Part shown: one piece after another, positions 1 to 7,336 of the stretch | Numbering within the stretch: position 1 is the first letter of the stretch | Layout of the letters: every line of letters starts with the position of its first letter | DNA from: Euryarchaeota archaeon UBA124 | GTDB taxonomy: Archaea; Thermoplasmatota; Poseidoniia; Poseidoniales; Poseidoniaceae | Assembly: GCA_002502215.1 (NCBI GenBank) | Contig: DAPT01000026.1 | Span: forward strand, 13,068 to 25,284 | DNA length: 12,217 bases | Direction: 5' to 3' | Program-made: the position numbers and the translations under genes | The notes under the pieces: model-generated | Databases searched by the model: none | Told to the model about the DNA's origin: nothing | The model's input: the letters and a program-made list of their open reading frames with translations, nothing else

Positions 1-2
1 AT

Positions 3-1079
3 TTGACCTATGAAAGCGGAGAATTGCTTGGATTCTCCCAATCCACACTGGTCGTTCTTGGCGCCATCCTCGTCCTATCTGTCATTATTCGAATGATTGT
101 GAGCAATCTTTCTCATGGATTTTTTGGGGCCATCGTTCGCAACGATTCGATTCGACAGAAGACGGTCAAGAAAGGTGACAAGGCCCTCGGCAGCGTTGCG
201 GGGTACGCCTTCGGTTTCGTTATGATCAATTTATTGGTTGGTGAGCAAGCAGAAAACACGAACATTTTGATGCCGTCTTGGGCAGAATACATCCCTGATG
301 TTCTCCAGTTCTTACTGGTCGTTTCAATCGTGGTTTGGGCATTCCGCCTCGTCAGCCTCGTCTATGATGTCGTGAAATTCCTCGACAAAGACGACGATCT
401 CGATGGCACCGAAAAGACGCTTATTTCTGCGCTTGAAAGTGCTCTCCGATTCATCATCGTATTCGTAGGGTCGATCTTCGTCGCTGATGCACTTGGATTT
501 GAACTGACTTCACTTTTGGCCGGTTTAGGAATCTCTGGATTGGCATTCGCCCTCGCTGCGAAAGACACTATCTCCAACTTTTTTGGTGCAATTACTGTCC
601 TTCTCGATCGGCCGTTCAAAGTTGGGGATTGGGTCGTTATTGGCACATCGGAAGGAGAGGTAACTGAGATCAATCTGCGGACCACGCTCGTCCGAACCTC
701 TGTTGATACCATCATCACAATTCCAAATGCGAATCTTGTCAACATTCCAGTTGAAAACTGGGGAAAGCGACGGTGGCGACGGTGGCAATCCATGATTCAT
801 CTCGACATCAATTCAGATCCTGAGAACGTTGAATTGTTTTGTCAACGGACACTCAATCTCATCCAGAATCACGAGTTGACGACGCAAGAAGATGCCTCAT
901 GGTGCAGCATCAACACTATTTCCGCCCAATCCATTGATATTGAAGTCAACTTGTACTGGAATGTCAATTCATTAATCGCAGAACGAAAGGCTCGGGAAGC
1001 GCTCATCATCGATCTGATGGAGCTTGCTAAGGAATTGGACCTCTCATTCTATGACGGACGTATACGTCAACAGCGATGA
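3..1079 (+). CDS. MscS-family small-conductance mechanosensitive channel (5' partial)
   Basis: This is a mechanosensitive ion channel of the MscS family, which in other organisms opens under membrane tension to release solutes during osmotic downshock. Hydrophobic segments lie near residues 13-35, 61-80, 99-123 and 147-165. They are followed by the pore-lining helix, rich in Gly and Ala (about 168-198, with LLAGLGISGLAFALAAKD), and the MscS beta domain (about 199-256, including DRPFKVGDWV and the IPNANLVNIPVENW stretch). A cytoplasmic alpha/beta tail follows to residue 358. The reading frame is open to the first base. The TTG at position 3 is only the first possible start in the window, so the true start is probably upstream and the gene is 5' incomplete. 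Its TGA ends one base before the TAA of the convergent gene. The family call is firm; the subtype is not determined. Confidence 0.93.
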   Translation: MTYESGELLGFSQSTLVVLGAILVLSVIIRMIVSNLSHGFFGAIVRNDSIRQKTVKKGDKALGSVAGYAFGFVMINLLVGEQAENTNILMPSWAEYIPDVLQFLLVVSIVVWAFRLVSLVYDVVKFLDKDDDLDGTEKTLISALESALRFIIVFVGSIFVADALGFELTSLLAGLGISGLAFALAAKDTISNFFGAITVLLDRPFKVGDWVVIGTSEGEVTEINLRTTLVRTSVDTIITIPNANLVNIPVENWGKRRWRRWQSMIHLDINSDPENVELFCQRTLNLIQNHELTTQEDASWCSINTISAQSIDIEVNLYWNVNSLIAERKAREALIIDLMELAKELDLSFYDGRIRQQR

Positions 1080-2240
1080 TTAAAACGCCGGTGGGTCTTT
1101 CTTCCAATAAAGGACGTTTGATGCAATTGATGCGGTCGCACCGAGCGCAGCAAGTCCAACCGATTCGATGGTAGAAAACGTATCGAGCTGCCAAGCGTAG
1201 TATGCGACAATTATGGTTGCGATTCCGACCCAAACACCGCTCTTCCATACGCGTAGAACGCCCAAATGTGCCTGCAAACGTGATACATCCTTCAACCACT
1301 TTTGGGCGGATTCGTACCTCGCCTCATCCCCATACAGGACCGATTCTGCATTCACAACAAGTACGTCGTAGTAGCGCCATATCCAGGCACCTCCGAGAAC
1401 GGTTGAGAGGGCTTTGCGACTTGACCATGCACTCGGAACCTCTTCTCTCCAATGCTCAAAGAATGCCTTGATTTGATCTGATTTGATTCCTTTATCTTCT
1501 ACCAAGCGCCCCTCTAAATGAATGAATTCTGCGATTCCAGGAAGCCGTTCTGTTCCGCACAAGAGCAATTCACTCACGCTCTGATTAAGTGGTAAGACGC
1601 ATTGTTCACCTTCAACATCGACAACCCAATCTGGGTGAATACGAACCGATGGTATGCCCACAGTTGCAGAGGTATGTGGGGCTCGCCACAACGTGTTTGG
1701 CTTCAACTCATCTTCCAAATCTTTCAATCGTCGATTCCATCGCTTCTCATCGTTTGGACTTGAGAAAGAGCCGAGATTGGATTGAATTTCTCCAAGTGTC
1801 TGCCCGAGCCATTCGGGTGTCGCATCGCTGAGTTCGCCATTTTTGAAAACGAGCAATGCATCATTTCCGTCAATCAGAAAACCTCCAATTGGGATGAGAA
1901 GGTTTGTCGATTTCAGAGCCGTTTTGAGACTTGATTTCTGCTGAAGTGAGGAAGAACGATTGCTGGTTGGAATGGAATAGGCAAGTGCAATATGGGTGTT
2001 ATCAAGACGCATCAAGGTTCGATTTGAATCCTTGAGAATCACTTCGATTGATGAAGGGGAAATCGAGTCAAGTTCCCCCCATGCCCCTTCTATGGGCTGT
2101 TTCCACCACGCAACATCTTGGCTTTTTTCAACGTCCCAACAAGAAACAGTTCCCCACCTTGTTTCGAGTTTCCCAGATTGGAGTGCCGCTTCCATGGATG
2201 AGATTGCAATGCCCTGGGGCCACCACGGCTCGTCCTCCAT
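1080..2240 (-). CDS. Hypothetical protein with two C-terminal membrane helices
   Basis: I do not recognise this protein. From the ATG at 2238-2240 it has 386 residues. An in-frame TTG at 2295-2297 would add 19 residues, and a stop codon lies just upstream of that. The long N-terminal part is hydrophilic and Trp-rich, with a DEPWWPQG start, several WW or W pairs, and a charged stretch that looks helical around DEKRWNRRLKDLEDELKP. Two hydrophobic segments near the C terminus (roughly KSGVWVGIATIIVAYYAWQ and ESVGLAALGATASIASNVLYW) suggest a soluble domain tethered to the membrane by a helical hairpin. It is convergent with the MscS gene with no spacer, and divergent from the cis-prenyltransferase gene across about 94 bases. 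No function is assigned. I chose the ATG because it is the better start codon and leaves room for a promoter between the divergent genes. Confidence 0.75.
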   Translation of the reverse strand: MEDEPWWPQGIAISSMEAALQSGKLETRWGTVSCWDVEKSQDVAWWKQPIEGAWGELDSISPSSIEVILKDSNRTLMRLDNTHIALAYSIPTSNRSSSLQQKSSLKTALKSTNLLIPIGGFLIDGNDALLVFKNGELSDATPEWLGQTLGEIQSNLGSFSSPNDEKRWNRRLKDLEDELKPNTLWRAPHTSATVGIPSVRIHPDWVVDVEGEQCVLPLNQSVSELLLCGTERLPGIAEFIHLEGRLVEDKGIKSDQIKAFFEHWREEVPSAWSSRKALSTVLGGAWIWRYYDVLVVNAESVLYGDEARYESAQKWLKDVSRLQAHLGVLRVWKSGVWVGIATIIVAYYAWQLDTFSTIESVGLAALGATASIASNVLYWKKDPPAF

Positions 2241-2334
2241 GTACGACCCACATTGGCTCTTCCCATTCAATGTGTCTTTGTTGGCAAAGGGATGCAATCA
2301 AACAAGAGAACCGTTTGGAAGAGCCGGGACGGCC

Positions 2335-3114
2335 ATGGGAATCAGCGAAAAGATGGGGGACGTCCTCGGCCAAGCGGTCGAAGCAAAACTCCTTCGCGAA
2401 GTCCTTGAACACGAAATTCAACCAAAGCATCTTGCCATCATTATGGACGGCAACCGGCGATTTGCTTGGCGCTCAAATCTGGCCACGCATGTTGGACACA
2501 GGATTGGAAAACAAAGACTTGAGACGGTGTTGGATTGGGTTCTCGAACTTGGAATTCCATGGTTTACCGTCTATGCCCTGTCAACAGAAAATCTGAGTCG
2601 TCCACAGGAGGAGCTCGACACATTGTTCAAACTCTATGTCGAGGGACTCAAATCCATTGCAGATGACCCTCGAATCCATGAAAACAACGTTCGGGTGCAA
2701 ATTATTGGACGACGTGAACTCCTTCCTAAGCACGTTAACGATGCCATTGATTATGCAGAATCAGAAACGGCTGAGTACAATGATTTTGTTTTCACTGTCT
2801 GTCTTGCTTACGGAGCTCGAGAAGAACTGATTCATGCAATCCAAAGCATTGCAGACCTTCACAAATCAGGTGACTTAACACTTGAACAAATCACTGAACA
2901 GACCGTCTCAGAACACCTCTATACCGCTGAAATGCCGGATCCAGATCTTGTCATTCGGACAAGTGGTGAAGAACGAATCAGCAATTTCTTGCTATGGCAA
3001 ATGGCTTACTCTGAATTGTATTTTACAGACGTATTCTGGCCTTCATTCAAGAAAAAAGATCTCCTCAAGGCGGTTCAAACCTATCAGATGCGGAAGCGAC
3101 GATTTGGTGAGTGA
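2335..3114 (+). CDS. uppS: Isoprenyl (cis-prenyl) diphosphate synthase, UppS/DHDDS family
   Basis: This enzyme condenses isopentenyl diphosphate onto an allylic diphosphate in cis configuration to make the long polyprenyl diphosphate used as a lipid carrier in glycan assembly. All family motifs are visible in 259 residues: HLAIIMDGNRRFA (about 32-44, with the catalytic Asp at 38), YALSTENLSRP (80-90), VQIIGRRELLP (121-131), CLAYGAREE (157-164) and PDPDLVIRTSGEERISNFLLWQ (201-222), followed by YSELYFTDVFWP. MDGNRR, in place of the bacterial MDGNGR, is the archaeal/eukaryotic version. The frame is open further upstream to 1996. That extension is antisense to the neighbouring gene and shows no homology, so I start at the ATG at 2335. 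The Nudix gene begins one base after the stop, which suggests an operon. The exact product length cannot be read from the sequence. Confidence 0.95.
   Translation: MGISEKMGDVLGQAVEAKLLREVLEHEIQPKHLAIIMDGNRRFAWRSNLATHVGHRIGKQRLETVLDWVLELGIPWFTVYALSTENLSRPQEELDTLFKLYVEGLKSIADDPRIHENNVRVQIIGRRELLPKHVNDAIDYAESETAEYNDFVFTVCLAYGAREELIHAIQSIADLHKSGDLTLEQITEQTVSEHLYTAEMPDPDLVIRTSGEERISNFLLWQMAYSELYFTDVFWPSFKKKDLLKAVQTYQMRKRRFGE
3106..3110 (+). promoter_or_regulatory. Shine-Dalgarno site of the Nudix gene
   Basis: GGTGA lies inside the end of the cis-prenyltransferase gene, five bases before the ATG at 3116. It matches the archaeal anti-SD core and selects that ATG over the in-frame GTG at 3107, which overlaps the SD itself. 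Confidence 0.6.
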
Positions 3115-3115
3115 A

Positions 3116-3556
3116 ATGGTGCTGTGCGATGAATGTCAAGGCTACCTCAACCCTGCGCTAGCCGTTGACGCGTGCGTTCGCAGCGGCGAGTCAATACTCC
3201 TTGTTCAGCGAAAGTTTCCCCCTTCTGCTGGCTCATGGGTTCTTCCAGGAGGATTTGTTGACCAAGGTGAGCGCCCAGAGGAGGCTGTTCTGCGCGAATT
3301 AGAGGAAGAAGCAGGACTTACAGGAAGCAACCCTCAACTGCTCATGGTTATGGGAGACCCAGATCGGGATCCGAGGAAGCACGTCGTTAGCATCGTCTAT
3401 GAAGTGGAGGCAGAAGGCAATCCAGTCGGTGGAGACGATGCTCAAGATGCTCGGTTTTGGCCAATTTCTGAGATACTTGAAGGCAGACTTGTTTTGGCAG
3501 GCGACCACGGAGAGATTGTGGAACGTTGGCTCAATCAATCAATTCAGAACCAATAA
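3116..3556 (+). CDS. Nudix hydrolase, ADP-ribose pyrophosphatase-like
   Basis: This is a 146-residue Nudix hydrolase, a family that cleaves nucleoside diphosphates linked to another moiety. The Nudix box is complete at about residues 46-68: G46, five residues, E52, then RELEEEAGL at 60-68, so the Mg2+-binding glutamates are present. The later motif GDPDRDPRKHVVSIVY (about 80-95) resembles the RDPR-containing strand of archaeal ADP-ribose pyrophosphatases, so that substrate is the best guess but is inferred. The N terminus keeps a single CxxC pair (Cys4, Cys7). This may be the remnant of the zinc ribbon found in some Nudix proteins; I see no second pair. The gene is coupled to the prenyltransferase upstream, and its last 26 bases overlap the 3' end of the convergent DUF354 gene. 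Confidence 0.92.
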   Translation: MVLCDECQGYLNPALAVDACVRSGESILLVQRKFPPSAGSWVLPGGFVDQGERPEEAVLRELEEEAGLTGSNPQLLMVMGDPDRDPRKHVVSIVYEVEAEGNPVGGDDAQDARFWPISEILEGRLVLAGDHGEIVERWLNQSIQNQ

Positions 3557-4517
3557 ATTCAGCAAACTGCTGACGTGCATTGGGCCAATCGGGAAGGTCG
3601 AGCGCCTCGGTAAGGTGCAATCCTGCGAGAAATTGGGCATGAATTTCCTCGACACCCTCATCGCTGCGAAGGCGAAACAATGGGAAGCCATCGGACTCAA
3701 GGCGATCGAGAAAGCCTCGCTCTGCATTGCTTACCAGCAAGGTTGGCACACCCATCAATACAGCCTCACTTGCAACGGTTACGGATTGTGAGATAACGCC
3801 GTCATGCATTGAAATCACCGATGCAAACTCCCATGCATCTCCAGCATACTTTCCCTCATCCGCTTGGGTTTGTTCGATCCCCTCAAGTATGGATTCAGGG
3901 ATTTCGAGGATTTCTCCTGCATCATGAACACCGTCTCCATCCAATCGACGAATGGCAATCTTCGGAACGACAGCGACTTGTTTTGGACGCAGTTGTGGAC
4001 GTAGGTGAACCATCCCATGCAATCCATCCAAGCGATGTATCGTAGAGCCTTTCTTTCGCAATTTCTCAAGCCAGCCCCCATCGATTGAAGAGTTCCAATG
4101 CGTTGGGACGAGGACATCTGTTGCCATTCCCGCCGCCAAACGGTGTGCGAGGTGATTCACTTCAGTGTCTGAAATATACCACCGTTTTGGAATCTTCAAT
4201 CGTTTTGCAACGCGTAGTTCCAATGGAGCACCCACGGATATAATTCGAGCAATTTTCCCTCCAGTCCGCAAAGCATTCTTGAGGAAACCTCGAACCTCTC
4301 GCATACGTTTCCATGCAATCCGTAATCGCTTTTTGCCGATGGGTCGCTCGACCCAAATCAGTTGCCGTTTCGGTAAAACCCCCTCAGATGAATCCAACAG
4401 CTGTCGCACTTCCTTTCGATTCGTCGCAACAAGAACATCTGAGGTAGACCCACTTCGAATGAAAGGAGCAAGCAAGCGCACATGTGCAGGGTGATCCAAA
4501 ACCCAACATGTCCGCAT
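3531..4517 (-). CDS. DUF354-family protein, probable GT-B-type glycosyltransferase
   Basis: This 328-residue protein resembles the DUF354 family, which is common in archaea and has a GT-B glycosyltransferase-like architecture. The start MRTCWVLDHPAHVRLLAPFI matches the family's N-terminal pattern (an Asp-x-Pro-x-His strand followed by a helix). The middle has ISDTEVNHLAHRLAAGMATDVLVPTHW (about 115-141), like the family's DTE...P/T segment. The C-terminal part has HDGVISQSVTVASEAVLMGVPTLL (about 238-261), the donor-binding-like GxxxxEAxxxGxP region seen in MurG and UDP-GlcNAc epimerase relatives. No membrane segment is evident, so it is probably cytoplasmic or peripheral. It is divergent from the RidA gene and convergent with the Nudix gene. 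A role in polyprenyl-linked or surface glycans is inferred from the neighbouring prenyltransferase and hexomutase. Substrates are unknown. Confidence 0.75.
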   Translation of the reverse strand: MRTCWVLDHPAHVRLLAPFIRSGSTSDVLVATNRKEVRQLLDSSEGVLPKRQLIWVERPIGKKRLRIAWKRMREVRGFLKNALRTGGKIARIISVGAPLELRVAKRLKIPKRWYISDTEVNHLAHRLAAGMATDVLVPTHWNSSIDGGWLEKLRKKGSTIHRLDGLHGMVHLRPQLRPKQVAVVPKIAIRRLDGDGVHDAGEILEIPESILEGIEQTQADEGKYAGDAWEFASVISMHDGVISQSVTVASEAVLMGVPTLLVSNAERGFLDRLESDGFPLFRLRSDEGVEEIHAQFLAGLHLTEALDLPDWPNARQQFAEFIGSELID

Positions 4518-4573
4518 GATTCTTCCAGCAACTCATGGTTAATGTTCATGAGCGTTCAAGCATTAGCACATCC

Positions 4574-4939
4574 ATGAAAGAACCAATTTCGCTTGATGGA
4601 ATCGTAACATATGCTCCCTACACACCGGGTATCCAGCATGGTCAGCATTTCTGGCTCTCCGGACAAATCGCTATCGATGGTCGAAGTGACATCAAGTCAC
4701 AAACTGAGGGTGCACTTGCGAAAATCGATGCACTCTTGGAAGCTGGCGGTCTTGCAAAAAACGACATCTGCTTTGCTCAGGTATTGCTTGACACAATCGA
4801 AGACTATGCAGCCATGAACGAGGTTTACGGTGCGTGGGTTGCTGACATGGACATGCCGCCAGCACGGGCAGCGTTCGAAGCAGGTGCGTTGCCAAAAGGA
4901 GCTCTTGTTGAGATTGTTGTACAGGGAATCAAATCTTGA
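4574..4939 (+). CDS. ridA: RidA/YjgF/UK114-family protein
   Basis: This is a RidA-family protein. Members of the archetypal clade hydrolyse reactive 2-aminoacrylate-type enamine/imine intermediates released by PLP enzymes. From the ATG at 4574 it has 121 residues, close to the family's usual 125-130. The motifs are PYTPGIQHGQHFWLSGQIAID (about 15-35) and PPARAAFEAGALPKGALVEI (95-114). They include the substrate-carboxylate Arg (98) within PAR and the Glu of VEI (113). An in-frame ATG at 4535 would add 13 residues with no family similarity and would leave only 17 bases to the divergent DUF354 gene, so the downstream start is preferred. It is the first gene of a likely three-gene run with the small membrane protein (9-base gap) and the hexomutase. 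Whether it is a true deaminase or another RidA subfamily is not decided. Confidence 0.92.
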   Translation: MKEPISLDGIVTYAPYTPGIQHGQHFWLSGQIAIDGRSDIKSQTEGALAKIDALLEAGGLAKNDICFAQVLLDTIEDYAAMNEVYGAWVADMDMPPARAAFEAGALPKGALVEIVVQGIKS

Positions 4940-4948
4940 GGGTCGCTT

Positions 4949-5131
4949 GTGCCAGGTTCACCATACCTCGAGGAACCTCCCCCAGGCCTCCTTACGTGGC
5001 CGATTTTGTTGCGATTGGTGGTTCCAACGTTCGCAGCACTTGGGCTCGCATCATGGTGGATGGGTTATCTTCTCGAATTCCTCACGCTGCTCACAGTTAC
5101 TGGCATGGTTGCGTTCGTTGTGCGTCGATAG
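4949..5131 (+). CDS. Small two-helix membrane protein, 60 residues
   Basis: This is an unrecognised small protein starting at GTG. A GAGGGT Shine-Dalgarno-like site at 4938-4943 lies five bases before the start, overlapping the RidA stop region. The first 12 residues are Pro-rich (PGSPYLEEPPPG). They are followed by two hydrophobic stretches, about residues 14-34 and 38-57, joined by a short WWMGY turn and closed by a terminal RR. This is the profile of a small integral membrane protein with a tight helical hairpin. It sits 9 bases after RidA and 34 bases before the hexomutase, so it is probably co-transcribed with both. Competing frames here give Trp/Arg/Ser-rich products without such regularity. 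It could be a subunit or regulator of a larger membrane protein, but nothing in the sequence shows which. Confidence 0.6.
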   Translation: MPGSPYLEEPPPGLLTWPILLRLVVPTFAALGLASWWMGYLLEFLTLLTVTGMVAFVVRR

Positions 5132-5165
5132 GCACACTTGAAAACAAAGACCACAACCAGAACAC

Positions 5166-6560
5166 ATGACGGAATGGCCAGTGTCGTGTTTCAAAGCCTA
5201 CGACATACGTGGATTATCCGGCGATGAACTCAGCGATGAATTCGCTTACCGGTTGGGACGTGCCCTTGCGACGTATCTTGAGTGCAATTCGTTCGCAGTT
5301 GGAAGAGATATTCGAGAATCAAGCCCTGGATATGCCTCACACTTGATTCAGGGTCTCGTCGATTCCGGTGTTCAGGTCCTTGATCTAGGTATTGTTTCAA
5401 CTGGATGCGTCTATCATGCATGCTGGACGCTTCCAGTAGATGGCGGTGTCATGGTTACTGCATCTCACCTGCCGATGCCAACCCACAATGGATTCAAAAT
5501 GTGCCGAGGGACATTACCGCTTGCTGGAGAAGAAATTCAGGAATTGAAGGATGTCTTCCTTGCAGGAAACTTCCGAGAAGGTCAAGGCCAACGCATCGAT
5601 CATCCTCATGAGGATGCATACCTGAAAGCAATCATCGAATCAACGGGCCCACTTGCACGCCCAGTGAAGGTTGCCGTCGATTGTGGTAACGCTGTCCCAG
5701 GCCCAGCCATGACGAAACTGCTCGATATGCTCGGTGCAGACCACATCGATTTGTACTGCAACTGGGACAACACAGAACCGAACCACGGTGCTGACCCGAC
5801 GCGTGAATACAACATGGTCGACCTTGCAAAAGCGGTGGTCGACAACGGCTGTGAGCTCGGTCTTGGCGCTGATGGCGATGGTGACCGAATTGGAGCAGTC
5901 GATGAAAACGGTGACTTCGTGTATCCTGACCGCCTGATTGCTCTTCTCGCAGATGATGTCGTTGGAAGTGAGGACGGAAAAGACCTCCTGATTTACGATG
6001 TTAAGTGCTCAATGAACGTTGAGAAAGCAATTCTCTCAGCAGGTGGACGACCAATGATGGCGAAGACTGGACATTCGTTCATGAAGCGCGTCCTCGCTGA
6101 ACACCCAGATTCTTTGATGGCAGCAGAAATGAGCGGTCACATCTTCATGAACGATCGTGGCTGGTACGGTTTCGACTGTTCGTTGTACAACGCTGCTCGT
6201 ATTCTCGAACTTTGGTCTCGAAGGGATGCAACCTTCAGTGGAGAACTGAATCGTCTCGCACCGAACCTCCCAACCACGGGTGAGGTGAAAATTCCATGTG
6301 CAGAAGAAGACAAAATCGAAACGGTTGAAGCCATCAAGAACGCCTTTTCAGATCATGAAGCCTCAACCATTGACGGAGTGCGCGTTCGATTCACGGAAGA
6401 TGGTGAACAAACCGGATGGTATCTCGCACGTAAATCGAACACTGAGGCAATCCTCGTCATGCGTGTTGAAGCAAACAATGAGGAGAACCTCAACACGATG
6501 CTGAAACTTATTGATGAACGAATCAGCCCAATCATAAACATCGAGAAACTACTCAACTAG
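5166..6560 (+). CDS. manB: Phosphomannomutase/phosphoglucomutase (alpha-D-phosphohexomutase family)
   Basis: This enzyme interconverts hexose-6-phosphate and hexose-1-phosphate, supplying mannose-1-P or glucose-1-P for nucleotide sugars. The four family loops are present in 464 residues. These are the phosphoserine loop VMVTASHLPMPTHNGFK (catalytic Ser100), the metal loop GADGDGDR (Asp236, 238, 240), the sugar loop AAEMSGHIF (Glu321, Ser323, His325) and the phosphate loop ARKSNTEA (421-428). The N-terminal FKAYDIRG is typical of ManB/AlgC-type enzymes. Two deviations stand out. The active-site loop reads SHLP, where most members have SHNP, and has one extra residue before NG. The residues after the sugar loop read YGFDCSLY where AlgC-like enzymes have FDDGIY. 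Start ATG 5166 is the only good one; no clear Shine-Dalgarno precedes it. It is the last gene of the RidA run. Mannose versus glucose preference cannot be read from the sequence. Confidence 0.94.
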   Translation: MTEWPVSCFKAYDIRGLSGDELSDEFAYRLGRALATYLECNSFAVGRDIRESSPGYASHLIQGLVDSGVQVLDLGIVSTGCVYHACWTLPVDGGVMVTASHLPMPTHNGFKMCRGTLPLAGEEIQELKDVFLAGNFREGQGQRIDHPHEDAYLKAIIESTGPLARPVKVAVDCGNAVPGPAMTKLLDMLGADHIDLYCNWDNTEPNHGADPTREYNMVDLAKAVVDNGCELGLGADGDGDRIGAVDENGDFVYPDRLIALLADDVVGSEDGKDLLIYDVKCSMNVEKAILSAGGRPMMAKTGHSFMKRVLAEHPDSLMAAEMSGHIFMNDRGWYGFDCSLYNAARILELWSRRDATFSGELNRLAPNLPTTGEVKIPCAEEDKIETVEAIKNAFSDHEASTIDGVRVRFTEDGEQTGWYLARKSNTEAILVMRVEANNEENLNTMLKLIDERISPIINIEKLLN

Positions 6561-6566
6561 ATTGAC

Positions 6567-7280
6567 TCAAACATCGATGTCATCAATATCAATGTACGGC
6601 GTAATTGAGTAATCAAGAACAACGAGTTGGACTGTGTAAGAAACATCTTCTCCATTATCTGTTCTAGAGCATAATCCAGGGGCGTTTCCTGCCTGTGCAC
6701 TCACACTAATTTCAATGGTATAATCCCCAAGTCCAGTCCCTTCTTTCACGAGCTCATCGATGATTTGTGATTCAGAAAGCCCCTCTACATTTTCTCCGAT
6801 AACGGACGAATTATACCAGATTGTAGTGGTGTCATGGGAACCGTCACCTCCCTGATTTTGACCATCAGAACTGTTCGAATAGTTCATGTGTGAGGCCGTA
6901 CCAGTAATCGTATCGGCCGCAGCTTGTCCTGCTCCTGGACCTACACAAGTGGGGCCTTCTGCTTGTTCATCTTCGTCATAGGACATCGAAACAAGTACTC
7001 CAACAATGTTTTTACTCATTTCTTCGGAACTAAGTGAATCGGTGTTCAAGGGTATTGTGAGTGTTTCACCATCTGCAATATATTCACCGCCATTATCAAA
7101 ATCGATGTAGGAAAAATCAGCGGTAACTGTGTAAGTACCTACACCACCCATTCCTGACACATCATCTGTTGCTGCTGCTTTCAGGAAAAAGTAAGCAGGG
7201 AAGACGAGGAGGAAAAAGGTAACACAGACAACCTGAATCTGCAATGTTTGGTCTTCTTTTACGTCATCAAAAAAGCCCAT
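6567..7280 (-). CDS. Membrane-anchored exported protein, function unknown
   Basis: I do not recognise this 237-residue protein. It begins with a short charged cytoplasmic tail (MGFFDDVKEDQ). One hydrophobic segment follows at about residues 14-35, and then a long acidic, Ser/Thr/Gly-rich domain predicted to lie outside the cell. The outer part holds three Asn-x-Ser sequons (Asn133, Asn136, Asn157), a Gly/Asn/Ser-rich linker (about 134-150) and just two cysteines (Cys112, Cys204) that could form a disulfide. Beta-rich blocks such as GTYTVTADFSYIDF and DYTIEISVSAQAG suggest a beta-sandwich. No lipobox is visible, so it is an N-terminally anchored protein, not a lipoprotein. A strong Shine-Dalgarno (AGGAGGAG, six-base spacer) fixes the ATG at 7278-7280. 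It is convergent with the hexomutase, with a six-base gap. Confidence 0.8.
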   Translation of the reverse strand: MGFFDDVKEDQTLQIQVVCVTFFLLVFPAYFFLKAAATDDVSGMGGVGTYTVTADFSYIDFDNGGEYIADGETLTIPLNTDSLSSEEMSKNIVGVLVSMSYDEDEQAEGPTCVGPGAGQAAADTITGTASHMNYSNSSDGQNQGGDGSHDTTTIWYNSSVIGENVEGLSESQIIDELVKEGTGLGDYTIEISVSAQAGNAPGLCSRTDNGEDVSYTVQLVVLDYSITPYIDIDDIDV

Positions 7281-7286
7281 TTGATT

Positions 7287-7294
7287 CTCCTCCT
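7287..7294 (-). promoter_or_regulatory. Shine-Dalgarno site of the exported protein gene
   Basis: On the minus strand this reads AGGAGGAG, six bases before the ATG at 7278-7280. It is the strongest ribosome-binding site in the window by eye and settles that start. Confidence 0.7.
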
Positions 7295-7305
7295 ATCAAA
7301 CCCGA

Positions 7306-7321
7306 AGAGGTGGAGACCTCT
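7306..7321. other. Short inverted repeat between two minus-strand genes
   Basis: AGAGGT, a four-base GGAG loop and ACCTCT form a perfect 6-bp stem. It lies after the hypothetical soluble gene and before the exported protein gene. No T-run follows on either strand, so a terminator call is not justified. It may be an RNA element or chance. Confidence 0.25.
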
Positions 7322-7336
7322 ATGTATTTCGGTCGG

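Noticed and set aside
1996..2334. N-terminal extension of the cis-prenyltransferase
   Set aside because: The open frame upstream of 2335 is antisense to the neighbouring minus-strand gene, has low-complexity composition, and is not part of the family, whose homology starts near the HLAIIMDGN motif.
4535..4573. Upstream ATG for the RidA gene
   Set aside because: It would add 13 residues with no family similarity and leave 17 bases for two divergent promoters; the ATG at 4574 gives the normal length.
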